A stretch of 54,761 nucleotides of DNA, taken from Stenotrophomonas panacihumi. Lineage in GTDB: Bacteria; Pseudomonadota; Gammaproteobacteria; Xanthomonadales; Xanthomonadaceae. The stretch spans positions 1 through 54,761 of the forward strand of contig NZ_LLXU01000053.1 in the NCBI RefSeq assembly GCF_001431645.1, written 5' to 3'. Below, piece by piece: positions 40,366 to 49,378 of the stretch (the stretch's first letter is position 1; each line of letters starts with the position of its first letter). The position numbers were made by a program, and so were the translations under genes. The notes under the pieces are model-generated. The model was not told the origin of the DNA and searched no databases. It saw only the letters and a program-made list of their open reading frames with translations.

Positions 40366-40409
40366 CCGTATACGAAATGTTTATACTTGCCGCCCAATAT
40401 TTCATTGGT
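40366..40409. promoter_or_regulatory. Candidate operator/promoter region of receptor gene 2
   Basis: CCGTATACG (40366-40374) and CCAAT-N5-ATTGG (40394-40408) share words with the region before receptor gene 1, in reversed order. TATACT (40382-40387) between them is a possible -10 hexamer without a good -35. The dyad spacing differs by one base between the two leaders, which weakens the operator reading. Confidence 0.35.
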
Positions 40410-40603
40410 ATGGCATGGGAGGCCGAGCCTATCCTGCCGCCGCAGCTGAACGTGGGTAGGGGTACATCCGTCCCGAGCCACCTTCCGAGACCGACGCCAC
40501 AGGACTTAGGCCGGAACAGCCGCAAACAAAAATCGAGGGCAGGCACACATCCCGTGTGACCACCGCCAAAAAATTCAGTACATGCGTCCTGGGAGGGAGC
40601 ACC

Positions 40604-43318
40604 ATGTCAGTGCAATACCGCCACGTTCCGGCAGGCTCGGTCGTGGGTTCGCGTTCGATCCGTAACTTCCGTCGTTCGGTCATGGCCGTGAGCGTCGCCG
40701 CGCTGCTGAGCGCCCAGGCCTACGCCCAGGACGCCACCCAGGAAGACAAGCCGGCCGATACCGCCGCTACCCAGCTCGACACCGTCCAGGTCACCGGCAC
40801 CCGCAGCTCGGTCACCAAGGCCCAGCTGGTCAAGCAGAACGCCGAGCAGATCGTCGACTCCATCGTCGCCGAAGACATCGGCAAGCTCCCCGACAATAAC
40901 GTCGCCGAAGCCCTGCAGCGCATCTCGGGCATCCAGATCGCGCGCAGCTACGGCGAAGGCAGCACCATCGCCATCCGCGGCCTGACCCAGGTCCGCACCG
41001 AGCTCAACGGCCGTGACATCTTCACCGCCAACGACGGCCGCGGCCTGAGCTTCGAAGACGTCTCGGCCGAACTGCTGGCCGGCATCAACGTCTACAAGAA
41101 CCCATCCGCCGACATGATCGAAGGCGGCCTGGGCGGCACCGTCGACCTGCGCACCCGCCTGCCGTTCGACTACGACGGCATGAAGATCGCCGGCAGCGCC
41201 CAGTACAACTACTACGACCTGGCCGACAAGGGCGAGACCGCCTTCTCGGGCCTGTTCTCCGACCGCTGGCAGACCGGCATCGGCGAGATCGGCCTGCTGG
41301 TGAATCTGTCGCAGCAGGACGGCTCGTTCCGCCAGGACACCATCTCCATCGAACCGTGGTGGGTGCAGACCGACATGCCGGGCCATGAGGGCCAGGAGGT
41401 CTACGTTCCGCGCGGCGCCGGCATCAACACCACCGAAGGCGACCGCAAGCGCAAGACCGGCTCGGCCGCGCTGCAGTGGCGCCCGAACGACGACGTCGAG
41501 GTCTACGCGCAGGTGATGCGTTCGGACTACGACTTCCAGTGGCACGACTACTCGTTCTTCGTCTACGGCAACGGCAACCCGATGATCGGCGCCTCCGACA
41601 TCGTCACCAACGAGAACAACGAGTTCGTCAGCGGCACCTTCAAGGACACGCCGGCCGACTCGAACACCAGCCTCACCACCCGCCACTCGGTCACCACCGA
41701 CTACTCGGCCGGTGCCACCTGGCGAGTGAATGATCGCCTGAACCTGAGCACCGACTTCCAGTACGTGGACGCGACCACCAAGGGCACGCGCTACATCCTG
41801 GCCACCGGCATGAACAACGTGCCGTACTACACCATGGACCTGAGCGGCGACCTGCCGCGGTTGTCCGTGACCGATGCCGCCGGTAACAACACCTACCTCA
41901 ACGACCCGAGCAACTACGTGGGTTGGAAGTGGCACCTGGACAACAAGGACGACAACAAGGGCACCGAGTTCGCCTGGCGTTCGGACATGGACCTGGCGTT
42001 CGACGACGGCTTCGCGCGCAGCTTCAAGGCTGGTGTGCGCTACACCGACCGCGACGCGACCAACAAGGGCAACGTGTGGCGCTTCATGTGCCTCAACGGC
42101 TGCGCCGGCGCGCCGTTCTCGGACTACCCGAGCGTGCAGCTGGTCCAGAACCCGATCACTGACTTCTTCCGCAACGGCAGCTACGTGTTCGGGCCGACCT
42201 ACACCGCGGCTGACTCGGCGGTGGAGAACTACGACCAGACCCTGGCGACCTTCGGCGCCGACCCGATCGTGTTCGGGCCGACCAACATCAACACCCAGAC
42301 CGAGAAGACCTACACCGCGTACGGCTTGCTGCGGTTCGGCGTGGATGGCGGCAGCGTGCCGTTCGACGGCAACATCGGCGTGCGCATCGTGCGTACCGAA
42401 GTCACCTCCGACGGCGTGCGCAGCGGCACCGACGCCGAGGGCGGCGGCCTGATCCCGATGAGCGTCAGCCAGACCTACACCGACGTGCTGCCGAGCCTGA
42501 ACCTGCGTTGGTTCCTGGCCGACAACCTGCAGTGGCGCTTCGCGGCCTCGCGCGGCCTGTCGCGCCCGGGCTTCGACAAGCTCAACCCGAACCTGTCCTT
42601 CGCCGACAACGCCACGGGGGGTGACATCTACGCCTCGTCCGGCAACCCGAACCTGAAGCCGATGACGGCCGACCAGTTCGACACCGCGCTGGAGTGGTAC
42701 TTCGGCAAGGGCTCGATGCTGTACGGCACCGTGTTCTACAAGAAGGTCAAGGGCTTCATCGCCAACGCCGTGTTCGACGAAACCTACGGCGGCCGCGTGG
42801 TCCACGTGACCCGTCCGGTCAACGGCGACGAAGGCACCATCAAGGGCGCCGAAGTGGGTTACACCCAGTTCTTCGACTTCCTGCCGGGTTGGCTGAACGG
42901 CTTCGGCCTGCAGACCAACTACACCTACGTCAATTCGGAAGCGCCGAGCCCGAGCGCCACCGACAACGAAGGCAACCCGCTGATCGTGCCGCTGGAAGGC
43001 CTGTCCAAGAACAGCTACAACGTCATCCTCAGCTACGAGAAGTCCAAGTTCCAGGCCCGTGCCGCGTACAACTGGCGCAGCGACTGGCTGGTGACCACGG
43101 CCGGCAACGGCACCGGCAACCTGCCGGTCTACAACAAGGGCTTCGGCCAGCTGGACGCCTCGATCCGCTACAACATCAACGATGTGTGGTCGGTCTCGCT
43201 GGACGGCACCAACCTGCTGGATACCCGCCTGGAAAGCTACACGGGCTTCGAATCCCGTTACCGCGACTTCGTGATCAACGACCGTCGCTACGGCTTCACC
43301 GTGCGGGCCAGCTACTAA
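40604..43318 (+). CDS. TonB-dependent receptor 2 (TonB-Xanth-Caul type)
   Basis: A 904-residue outer-membrane receptor, paralogous to receptor 1. The signal peptide ends near QAYA-QDA (~42). The plug has TQLDTVQVTGTRSSVTKAQLVKQNAEQIVDSIVAEDIGKLPDNNVAEALQRISGIQI and LGGTVDLRTRLPF; the barrel ends FTVRASY. It directly precedes the GH74 gene and is the better candidate for the main xyloglucan-oligosaccharide importer. A hairpin at 43341-43372 follows the stop. Confidence 0.94.
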   Translation: MSVQYRHVPAGSVVGSRSIRNFRRSVMAVSVAALLSAQAYAQDATQEDKPADTAATQLDTVQVTGTRSSVTKAQLVKQNAEQIVDSIVAEDIGKLPDNNVAEALQRISGIQIARSYGEGSTIAIRGLTQVRTELNGRDIFTANDGRGLSFEDVSAELLAGINVYKNPSADMIEGGLGGTVDLRTRLPFDYDGMKIAGSAQYNYYDLADKGETAFSGLFSDRWQTGIGEIGLLVNLSQQDGSFRQDTISIEPWWVQTDMPGHEGQEVYVPRGAGINTTEGDRKRKTGSAALQWRPNDDVEVYAQVMRSDYDFQWHDYSFFVYGNGNPMIGASDIVTNENNEFVSGTFKDTPADSNTSLTTRHSVTTDYSAGATWRVNDRLNLSTDFQYVDATTKGTRYILATGMNNVPYYTMDLSGDLPRLSVTDAAGNNTYLNDPSNYVGWKWHLDNKDDNKGTEFAWRSDMDLAFDDGFARSFKAGVRYTDRDATNKGNVWRFMCLNGCAGAPFSDYPSVQLVQNPITDFFRNGSYVFGPTYTAADSAVENYDQTLATFGADPIVFGPTNINTQTEKTYTAYGLLRFGVDGGSVPFDGNIGVRIVRTEVTSDGVRSGTDAEGGGLIPMSVSQTYTDVLPSLNLRWFLADNLQWRFAASRGLSRPGFDKLNPNLSFADNATGGDIYASSGNPNLKPMTADQFDTALEWYFGKGSMLYGTVFYKKVKGFIANAVFDETYGGRVVHVTRPVNGDEGTIKGAEVGYTQFFDFLPGWLNGFGLQTNYTYVNSEAPSPSATDNEGNPLIVPLEGLSKNSYNVILSYEKSKFQARAAYNWRSDWLVTTAGNGTGNLPVYNKGFGQLDASIRYNINDVWSVSLDGTNLLDTRLESYTGFESRYRDFVINDRRYGFTVRASY

Positions 43319-43340
43319 ACGCGCCGTAGGAAGTGCGTCT

Positions 43341-43378
43341 CCGATCCGGCGTGCCTTGCGCCGCCGGATCGGTGTTTT
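43341..43378 (+). terminator. Intercistronic terminator/attenuator between receptor 2 and GH74
   Basis: CCGATCCGGCG (43341-43351) pairs perfectly with CGCCGGATCGG (43362-43372) over 11 bp and is followed by TGTTTTAC. The T tract is interrupted, so read-through is likely and would lower enzyme expression below that of the receptor. Confidence 0.65.
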
Positions 43379-43425
43379 ACCTCCGATGGAATCTCCATCG
43401 GCCAGCTAGGGGAGCCTGACGACCG

Positions 43426-45669
43426 ATGGGCAAGTCCATGCCCCGTGCCTGCCAGACTTTTGCCGACGCGTGCCGACGTCTCGCGTGGGTATGGGTGTTG
43501 TGGCTGTGCGCCGCCCCCGCGTGGGCGGTGGAAGCAGTGCCGTACCAGTGGCGCAGCGTCGCCATCGGTGGCGGCGGCTTCGTCAGCGGCCTGGTGTTCC
43601 ACCCGTCCGAACCGAACCTGCTGTACGCGCGCACCGATGTCGGTGGCGCCTATCGCTGGGATGCGGCGCAGCAGCGCTGGATCGCGCTGACCGACTGGAT
43701 CGGCGCCGAGGACGAGAATCTCATGGGCATCGATGGCCTGGCCGTCGATGCGAACGACCCGGACGCGCTGTACCTGGCCGCCGGTACCTACATGCACGAA
43801 CGCGCCGGCAATGCGGCGATCCTGCGCTCGCATGATCGCGGCCGCACGTTCGCGCGCACCGATCTGCCGTTCAAGCTCGGCGGCAACGAACTGGGCCGCG
43901 GCAACGGCGAGCGCATCGCGGTCGACCCGCATGATGGCCGCATCCTGTTCCTGGGTTCGCGTGATTCCGGCCTGTGGCGCAGCAGCGACCGCGGCGAAAG
44001 CTGGCAGCGCGTGGCGTCCTTCCCCGATGCGGCCACCGCGCCGGGTTCGCGTGCGCGCAACCACGGCGGACGCGAGCAGAAGGTCGGCATCGTCTTCATC
44101 GCCTTCGATGCGGCCAGCGGCAAGCCCGGCCGCGCGACGCCGCGCCTGTATGCCGGCGTCTCCACGACCGGACAGAGCGTGTTCGTCTCCGAGGACGGTG
44201 GCGCGCACTGGCAGCCGGTCGCCGGCCAGCCGACGCAGTTCCGCCCGAGCCACATGGTGCCCGGTGGTGATGGCAGCTGGTATCTCACCTATGGCGACGA
44301 ACCCGGCCCGGACCTGATGGCCAACGGCGCGCTGTGGAAGTACCAGCCGCGCGGCCACCGCTGGACCGACATCAGCCCCGAACCACAGCCCGCGCAGGGC
44401 CCGGGTTTCGGCTGGGGCGCGATCGCGGTCGATCCGCATGACCCGCGCGTGCTGCTGGCCAGCAGCTTCCGCCGCTATGCGCCGCACGACGACCTGTTCC
44501 GCAGCCTGGATGGCGGCAGTACCTGGCGGCCATTGTTCGATGCTTCCGAATTCGATCATTCCAACGCACCGTGGACGGTGCAGGCGTACCCCCACTGGAT
44601 GGCCTCGGTGGTGATTGATCCCCGCGACAGCGACCACGCGCTGTTCGTCACCGGCTACGGCATCTGGGCCTCGCGTAACCTGCGCGCCGCCGATGACGGC
44701 CACACCCCACTGCAATGGTGGTTCCAGGACACCGGCCTGGAAGAAACGGTTCCCCTCGACCTGCACAGCCCGATGGCCGGCGCGCACCTGCTCAGCGCAC
44801 TGGGCGACATCGACGGCTTCCGCCACGACGACCTCGACCGCGCGCGGATGCAGTACGCAGGCCCGCGCCTGACCAACGGCGAAAGCATCGATGCCGCCGG
44901 CCAGCAGCCGCAGGTGGTGGTGCGCAGCGGCACCGTGCGCAACCGCCGCCACAACGAAATCCGCGCGCAGGTCTCGCGCGATGGCGGCGCGCATTGGCAG
45001 GCGTTCGCCAGCGAGCCGCCGCAGGGCGAGGGCGCCGGCCACCTGGCCATCGGCGCCGACGGCCAGCGCGTGGTCTGGACGCCGGTGAACGGGCAGGGCG
45101 CCTGGGCCACCGACGACTTCGGCGTGCATTGGCAGCCCGTGCGCGGCGTGCCCGCGACGATCCTCATCGAGGCTGACCGCGTCGATCCGCGGCGCTGGTA
45201 TGGCGTGGATGCGGCTACTGGCGAATTCTTCACCAGCACCGATGGCGGGCTGTCGTTCACCGGCACTGGGCTGGACGTAGGCCTGCCTTCGCGCGTGGAG
45301 CGCACGCGGCCGCAGCTGCGGCCCGACCCCTGGCGCGCCGGCGTGGTGTACCTCGCCAGCCCGGCCAAGGGCGTGCAGCGCTGGCAGGATGGCCAGCTGC
45401 GCACGCTCGCCACGATGGAAGAGGCGCGCGCCCTGGGCCTGGGCGCGCCGCTCGCGCCGGGCGCACCGCCGGCCCTGTACCTGGCCGGTCGCATCGACGG
45501 GGTGAGCGGCGTGTTCCGCTCGGCCGACGAGGGCGCACACTGGCAGCGCATCGACGACGACGCGCATCGTTTCGGCCGTCCCTACGCCATCACCGGCGAC
45601 CCGCGCATTCCCGGGCGGGTGTACTTCGCCACCGGCGGCCGTGGCATTTTCTATGGAGATTCCCGATGA
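43426..45669 (+). CDS. GH74 endo-xyloglucanase
   Basis: A 747-residue secreted enzyme that cuts the xyloglucan backbone. The Sec signal is LAWVWVLWLCAAPAWA (cleavage near residue 34). The double seven-bladed propeller of GH74 starts WRSVAIGGGGFVSGLVFHPSEPNLLYARTDVGGAYRWD, with the first catalytic Asp in RTDVGGAYRW. HWMASVVIDPRDSD (~390-403) aligns in my reading with the segment holding the second Asp. BNR-like repeats (S-x-D-x-G-x-x-W) recur. No carbohydrate-binding module is attached. Its stop overlaps the CE20 ATG. Confidence 0.93.
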   Translation: MGKSMPRACQTFADACRRLAWVWVLWLCAAPAWAVEAVPYQWRSVAIGGGGFVSGLVFHPSEPNLLYARTDVGGAYRWDAAQQRWIALTDWIGAEDENLMGIDGLAVDANDPDALYLAAGTYMHERAGNAAILRSHDRGRTFARTDLPFKLGGNELGRGNGERIAVDPHDGRILFLGSRDSGLWRSSDRGESWQRVASFPDAATAPGSRARNHGGREQKVGIVFIAFDAASGKPGRATPRLYAGVSTTGQSVFVSEDGGAHWQPVAGQPTQFRPSHMVPGGDGSWYLTYGDEPGPDLMANGALWKYQPRGHRWTDISPEPQPAQGPGFGWGAIAVDPHDPRVLLASSFRRYAPHDDLFRSLDGGSTWRPLFDASEFDHSNAPWTVQAYPHWMASVVIDPRDSDHALFVTGYGIWASRNLRAADDGHTPLQWWFQDTGLEETVPLDLHSPMAGAHLLSALGDIDGFRHDDLDRARMQYAGPRLTNGESIDAAGQQPQVVVRSGTVRNRRHNEIRAQVSRDGGAHWQAFASEPPQGEGAGHLAIGADGQRVVWTPVNGQGAWATDDFGVHWQPVRGVPATILIEADRVDPRRWYGVDAATGEFFTSTDGGLSFTGTGLDVGLPSRVERTRPQLRPDPWRAGVVYLASPAKGVQRWQDGQLRTLATMEEARALGLGAPLAPGAPPALYLAGRIDGVSGVFRSADEGAHWQRIDDDAHRFGRPYAITGDPRIPGRVYFATGGRGIFYGDSR

Positions 45670-47588
45670 CGTTCCCGCTTCGCCGCCTCGTCCTGGTGCT
45701 CGCCGCGGGCGTGGCCCTGCCGGCCGCCGCCGCGCCGCGCCTGCCGCTGCTGTTCGGCGAAGGCGCCGTGCTGCAGCGCGAGCAGCCGATTCCCGTGTGG
45801 GGCTGGGCCACGCCCGGCGCGACGCTGACGGTGAGCCTGGACGGCCAGCAGGCCAGGGCCAAGGCCGATGCGAAGGGCCAGTGGCAGGCGACGCTGCCGG
45901 CGCATGCCGCCGGTGGCCCGTACGTGCTGCAGGTGCAGGGCGATGGCGCGACGTTGAAGGTGGCCGACATCCTCGTCGGCGACGTGTGGCTGGCCAGCGG
46001 CCAGTCGAACATGGAATTCCCGCTGGAGAAATCCGACGGCGGCGCGGCGGCCGTGGCGTCCGCGCATGACGCGAAGATCCGCCATTTCAAGGTGCCCAAG
46101 TCGTGGTCGGCGCAGCCGGAGGACGAACTGGCCGGCGGCCGCTGGCAGCTCGCCACGCCGGCCAATGCGCCGCAGTTCTCGGCGGTGGGCTACTACTTCG
46201 CGCAGGACCTGCGCGAGAGCACTGGCGTGCCGATCGGCATCATCGACAGCACCTGGGGCGGCAGCGCCATCGAGGCGTGGATGGACGCGGCCTCGCAGGG
46301 CATCGACGCGGCCGGCCTGGCGCGCCAGGGCGACGAGATGCGCCGCCGCGATGAAGCCGCCCTCGCGGGCGCACGCGAAAAGCTCGCCCGCTACAGCCTG
46401 CCCGCCGGGCAGAGCAGCGAAGGCTGGCGCGCGCCGGCGTATGACGACAAGGATTGGGACAGCATCCCGGTGCCGGCCAACTGGGAAAGCGTCGGCTACG
46501 CCGGCATGGATGGCGTGGCGTGGTACCGCAGCAGCTTCACGCTGACCGCAGCCGAGGCCAAGCGCGGCGTCACGCTCGGCGTGGCGCGCATCGACGATAC
46601 CGACACCACCTTCGTCAACGGCCAGCCCGTCGGCCATACCGAGAACAGCTACGACACGCTGCGCGCCTATGCCGTGCCGGCGAGCGCGCTGCATGCCGGA
46701 CGCAACGTCATCGCGGTGAAGGTGCTCGATACCGGTGGCGGCGGCGGCATCCATGGCGAGGCCGACGAGCTGTACGTGCAGCCGCAGGGCGGCACGCGGC
46801 GGCCGATCGACGGGGCGTGGAAGTTCCGTCCGGAGCACGGCACCGTTTCGGCCATCGACGACAAGAACCTGCAGCCGACGCTGCTCTACAACGTGATGAT
46901 CCACCCGCTGCAGCGTTACCCGGTGCGCGGCGTGATCTGGTACCAGGGCGAAACCAACGCCAAGCTCGCCAACCATGCCGCCGTGCATTACGCCGAGCAG
47001 TTCCCGACGATGATCCGCGGCTGGCGCGCCGATCGGCACGCGCCGAAGCTGCCGTTCCTGTGGGTGCAGCTGGCCAACTTCGACGACCACTCCGACCAGG
47101 GCGACACCAGCCCGTGGGCGCTGCTGCGCGAATCGCAGTCGAAGACGCTGTCGCTGCCGGCCACCGGCCAGGCGGTCATCATCGACATCGGCAACCCGAA
47201 CGACATCCACCCGACCAACAAGCGCGACGTCGGCCACCGCCTGGCCCTGGCCGCGCGCCATGTCGCCTATGGCCAGACGCTGGTCTACAGCGGCCCGGTG
47301 TTCAGCGGCGCGCAGTTCGCCGACGGCGCCGCCACGCTGCGCTTCGACCTGCAGGGCAGCGCGCTGGCCGTGCGCGGCGGCGGAGAGCTGCAGGGCTTCG
47401 CGGTGGCCGGCGCCGACCGCACGTTCCACCCCGCGCAGGCGCGCATCGAGGGCGACCGCGTCGTCGTGCGCAGCGAGGCCGTGCAGCAGCCGGTGGCCGT
47501 GCGCTACGGCTGGCACGGCAGCCCCACCGCCAATCTCGTCAACCGCGAGCAGCTGCCTGCTTCGCCGTTCCGATCCGACAGCTGGTAA
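45666..47588 (+). CDS. Xyloglucan acetylesterase, CE20/SASA type
   Basis: A 640-residue SGNH esterase with a Sec signal (cleavage after ~PAAAA, residue 22). The nucleophile is Ser114 in LASGQSNMEFPL, and the Asp-His pair is Asp513/His515 in GNPNDIHPTNKRDVGHR. A jelly-roll-like insert (~260-375, WESVGYAGMDGVAWYRSSFTL...) interrupts the catalytic domain. This layout and gene position match the CE20 founder from the Xanthomonas citri xyloglucan locus, which removes acetyl groups from galactosyl side chains. Databases may call it sialate O-acetylesterase; sialate is not the expected substrate here. Confidence 0.87.
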   Translation: MTFPLRRLVLVLAAGVALPAAAAPRLPLLFGEGAVLQREQPIPVWGWATPGATLTVSLDGQQARAKADAKGQWQATLPAHAAGGPYVLQVQGDGATLKVADILVGDVWLASGQSNMEFPLEKSDGGAAAVASAHDAKIRHFKVPKSWSAQPEDELAGGRWQLATPANAPQFSAVGYYFAQDLRESTGVPIGIIDSTWGGSAIEAWMDAASQGIDAAGLARQGDEMRRRDEAALAGAREKLARYSLPAGQSSEGWRAPAYDDKDWDSIPVPANWESVGYAGMDGVAWYRSSFTLTAAEAKRGVTLGVARIDDTDTTFVNGQPVGHTENSYDTLRAYAVPASALHAGRNVIAVKVLDTGGGGGIHGEADELYVQPQGGTRRPIDGAWKFRPEHGTVSAIDDKNLQPTLLYNVMIHPLQRYPVRGVIWYQGETNAKLANHAAVHYAEQFPTMIRGWRADRHAPKLPFLWVQLANFDDHSDQGDTSPWALLRESQSKTLSLPATGQAVIIDIGNPNDIHPTNKRDVGHRLALAARHVAYGQTLVYSGPVFSGAQFADGAATLRFDLQGSALAVRGGGELQGFAVAGADRTFHPAQARIEGDRVVVRSEAVQQPVAVRYGWHGSPTANLVNREQLPASPFRSDSW

Positions 47589-47603
47589 ACGGAGACCTTC
47601 CGC

Positions 47604-49316
47604 ATGACGCATTCTTCTTCCCGCCACGCCCGCGCCCTGCGCCCGCTGGTCCTGCCGGCGATGCTGCTGCTGGCCCTGGCCGCCTGCCAGCGCACCGAGC
47701 AGGCCGCCGCGCCGGCCAACGCCGACGCCTCAGCCGCCGCCACGCCCGCCCAGGGCGCCGCGCCGCAGGGCAAGGAAGCGCCGATCCCGCAGCTCGTCAG
47801 CCAGGACGGCAAGCACACGCTGCTGGTGGACGGAAAGCCGTACCTGATCCTCGGCGCGCAGGTGAACAACTCCTCCAACTATCCCGCCGCGCTGGAACAG
47901 GTGTGGCCGGCGATGGCCGATATCGGCCCGAACACCGTGCAGGTGCCGATCGCGTGGGAGCAGATCGAAGCGGAGGAGGGCAAGTTCGATTTCTCCTTCG
48001 TCGACACCCTGCTGGCGCAGGCGCGCGAGCATGACGTGCGCCTGGTGCTGCTGTGGTTCGGTACCTGGAAGAACAACGGCCCGGCCTACACCCCGCATTG
48101 GGTGAAGACCGACAACCAGCGCTTCCCGCGCGTGGTCACCGCCGACGGCCGCAGCATCGGCTCGCTCTCGCCGCTGGGCAAGGAAACGCTGGAAGCCGAC
48201 CGCAAGGCTTTCGTGGCGTTGATGAAGCACCTCAAGCAGGCCGACCCGCAGCGCACCGTCATCATGGTGCAGCCGGAGAACGAGCCGGGCACCTACGGCA
48301 GCGTGCGCGATTTCTCGCCGATGGCGCAGGAAGCGTTCAACGGCCCGGTGCCGGAAGAACTGCTGAAGAAGCTCGGCAAGCAGCCGGGCACCTGGTCGCA
48401 GGTGTTCGGACAGGACGCCGACGAGTTCTTCCACGCCTGGCACATCGGCCGCTTCATCGACCAGGTCGCCGAGGCCGGCAAGGCCGTCTACCCGCTGCCG
48501 ATGTACGTCAACGGCGCGCTGCGCGGCCCGTTCAACCCCGGCCAGCCCGGCAAGTACGCCAGCGGCGGCCCGACCGACAACGTGCTCGACGTGTGGAAGG
48601 CCGCTGGCCCGCACATCGACCTGCTGGCCCCGGACATCTACATGCCCGAGTACCTGATGTACACCACGGTGCTCGACCGCTACGCACGCCCGGACAACCC
48701 GCTGTTCGTCGCCGAAACCGGCAACAAGGCCGAGTACGCGCGCTACCTGTTCCCGACCCTGGGCCACGACGGCATCGGCTGGTCGGCGTTCGGCATCGAC
48801 TACACGCGCTACAGCAACTTCCCGCTCGGCGCCAAGCATGTCGACAAGGACGCGCTGGCGCCGTTCGCGCTGGGCTACCGGCTGGTCAAGCTGGGCTTCC
48901 CGGCGTTCGCCAAGGCCTCCAGCGAGGGCAAGCTGCACGGCGTGGCCGAGCAGCCGGGCCAGGCGGTGCAGGAAATCCAGCTCAACGACCGCTGGTCGGC
49001 GACGATCATGTACGGCGTGCCGCAGTTCTGGTTCCAGGGCGAACCGCCGGGCAACCCGGAGCCGGTGGGCGCGGCGCTGATCGCCGAGATCGGCCCGGAC
49101 GAGTTCCTGGTCACTGGCTACCACGCGCGCGTGACCCTGCATCCGGCCAGCGAGGCGACCGCCAACATGGTCTACGACCGCGTCGAGGAAGGGCATTACG
49201 ACGCGGACGGCAACTGGGTGTTCCAGCGCAACTGGAACGGCGACCAGACCGACTACGGCGTCAACTTCTCCAGCGCCGACACGCTGCTCAAGATCAAGCT
49301 GGCGACCTGGAAATAA
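47604..49316 (+). CDS. GH35 beta-galactosidase lipoprotein
   Basis: A 570-residue enzyme that removes beta-1,2-linked galactose from xyloglucan oligosaccharides. The lipobox LALAAC puts Cys28 at the mature N-terminus; an Ala-rich linker follows. The TIM barrel has the acid/base Glu227 (QPENEPG) and nucleophile Glu371 (FVAETGN). Length and lipidation resemble Cellvibrio Bgl35A. It lies 15 bp after the CE20 gene, consistent with deacetylation before galactose removal. The galactose released is the likely feed for the dgo operon. Confidence 0.94.
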   Translation: MTHSSSRHARALRPLVLPAMLLLALAACQRTEQAAAPANADASAAATPAQGAAPQGKEAPIPQLVSQDGKHTLLVDGKPYLILGAQVNNSSNYPAALEQVWPAMADIGPNTVQVPIAWEQIEAEEGKFDFSFVDTLLAQAREHDVRLVLLWFGTWKNNGPAYTPHWVKTDNQRFPRVVTADGRSIGSLSPLGKETLEADRKAFVALMKHLKQADPQRTVIMVQPENEPGTYGSVRDFSPMAQEAFNGPVPEELLKKLGKQPGTWSQVFGQDADEFFHAWHIGRFIDQVAEAGKAVYPLPMYVNGALRGPFNPGQPGKYASGGPTDNVLDVWKAAGPHIDLLAPDIYMPEYLMYTTVLDRYARPDNPLFVAETGNKAEYARYLFPTLGHDGIGWSAFGIDYTRYSNFPLGAKHVDKDALAPFALGYRLVKLGFPAFAKASSEGKLHGVAEQPGQAVQEIQLNDRWSATIMYGVPQFWFQGEPPGNPEPVGAALIAEIGPDEFLVTGYHARVTLHPASEATANMVYDRVEEGHYDADGNWVFQRNWNGDQTDYGVNFSSADTLLKIKLATWK

Positions 49317-49323
49317 ATCCAAT

Positions 49324-49350
49324 GGCGCGCCGGCCAAGCATCGGCGCGCC
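49324..49350 (+). promoter_or_regulatory. Intercistronic hairpin between GH35 and GH31 genes
   Basis: GGCGCGCCG (49324-49332) pairs perfectly with CGGCGCGCC (49342-49350) around a 9-nt loop. It lies in the only gap longer than 20 bp between the enzyme genes (62 bp). Without a T run it is more likely an mRNA-processing or stabilising hairpin than a terminator. Confidence 0.5.
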
Positions 49351-49378
49351 GCTCACGCATTACCGATAGGGAGTGAAC

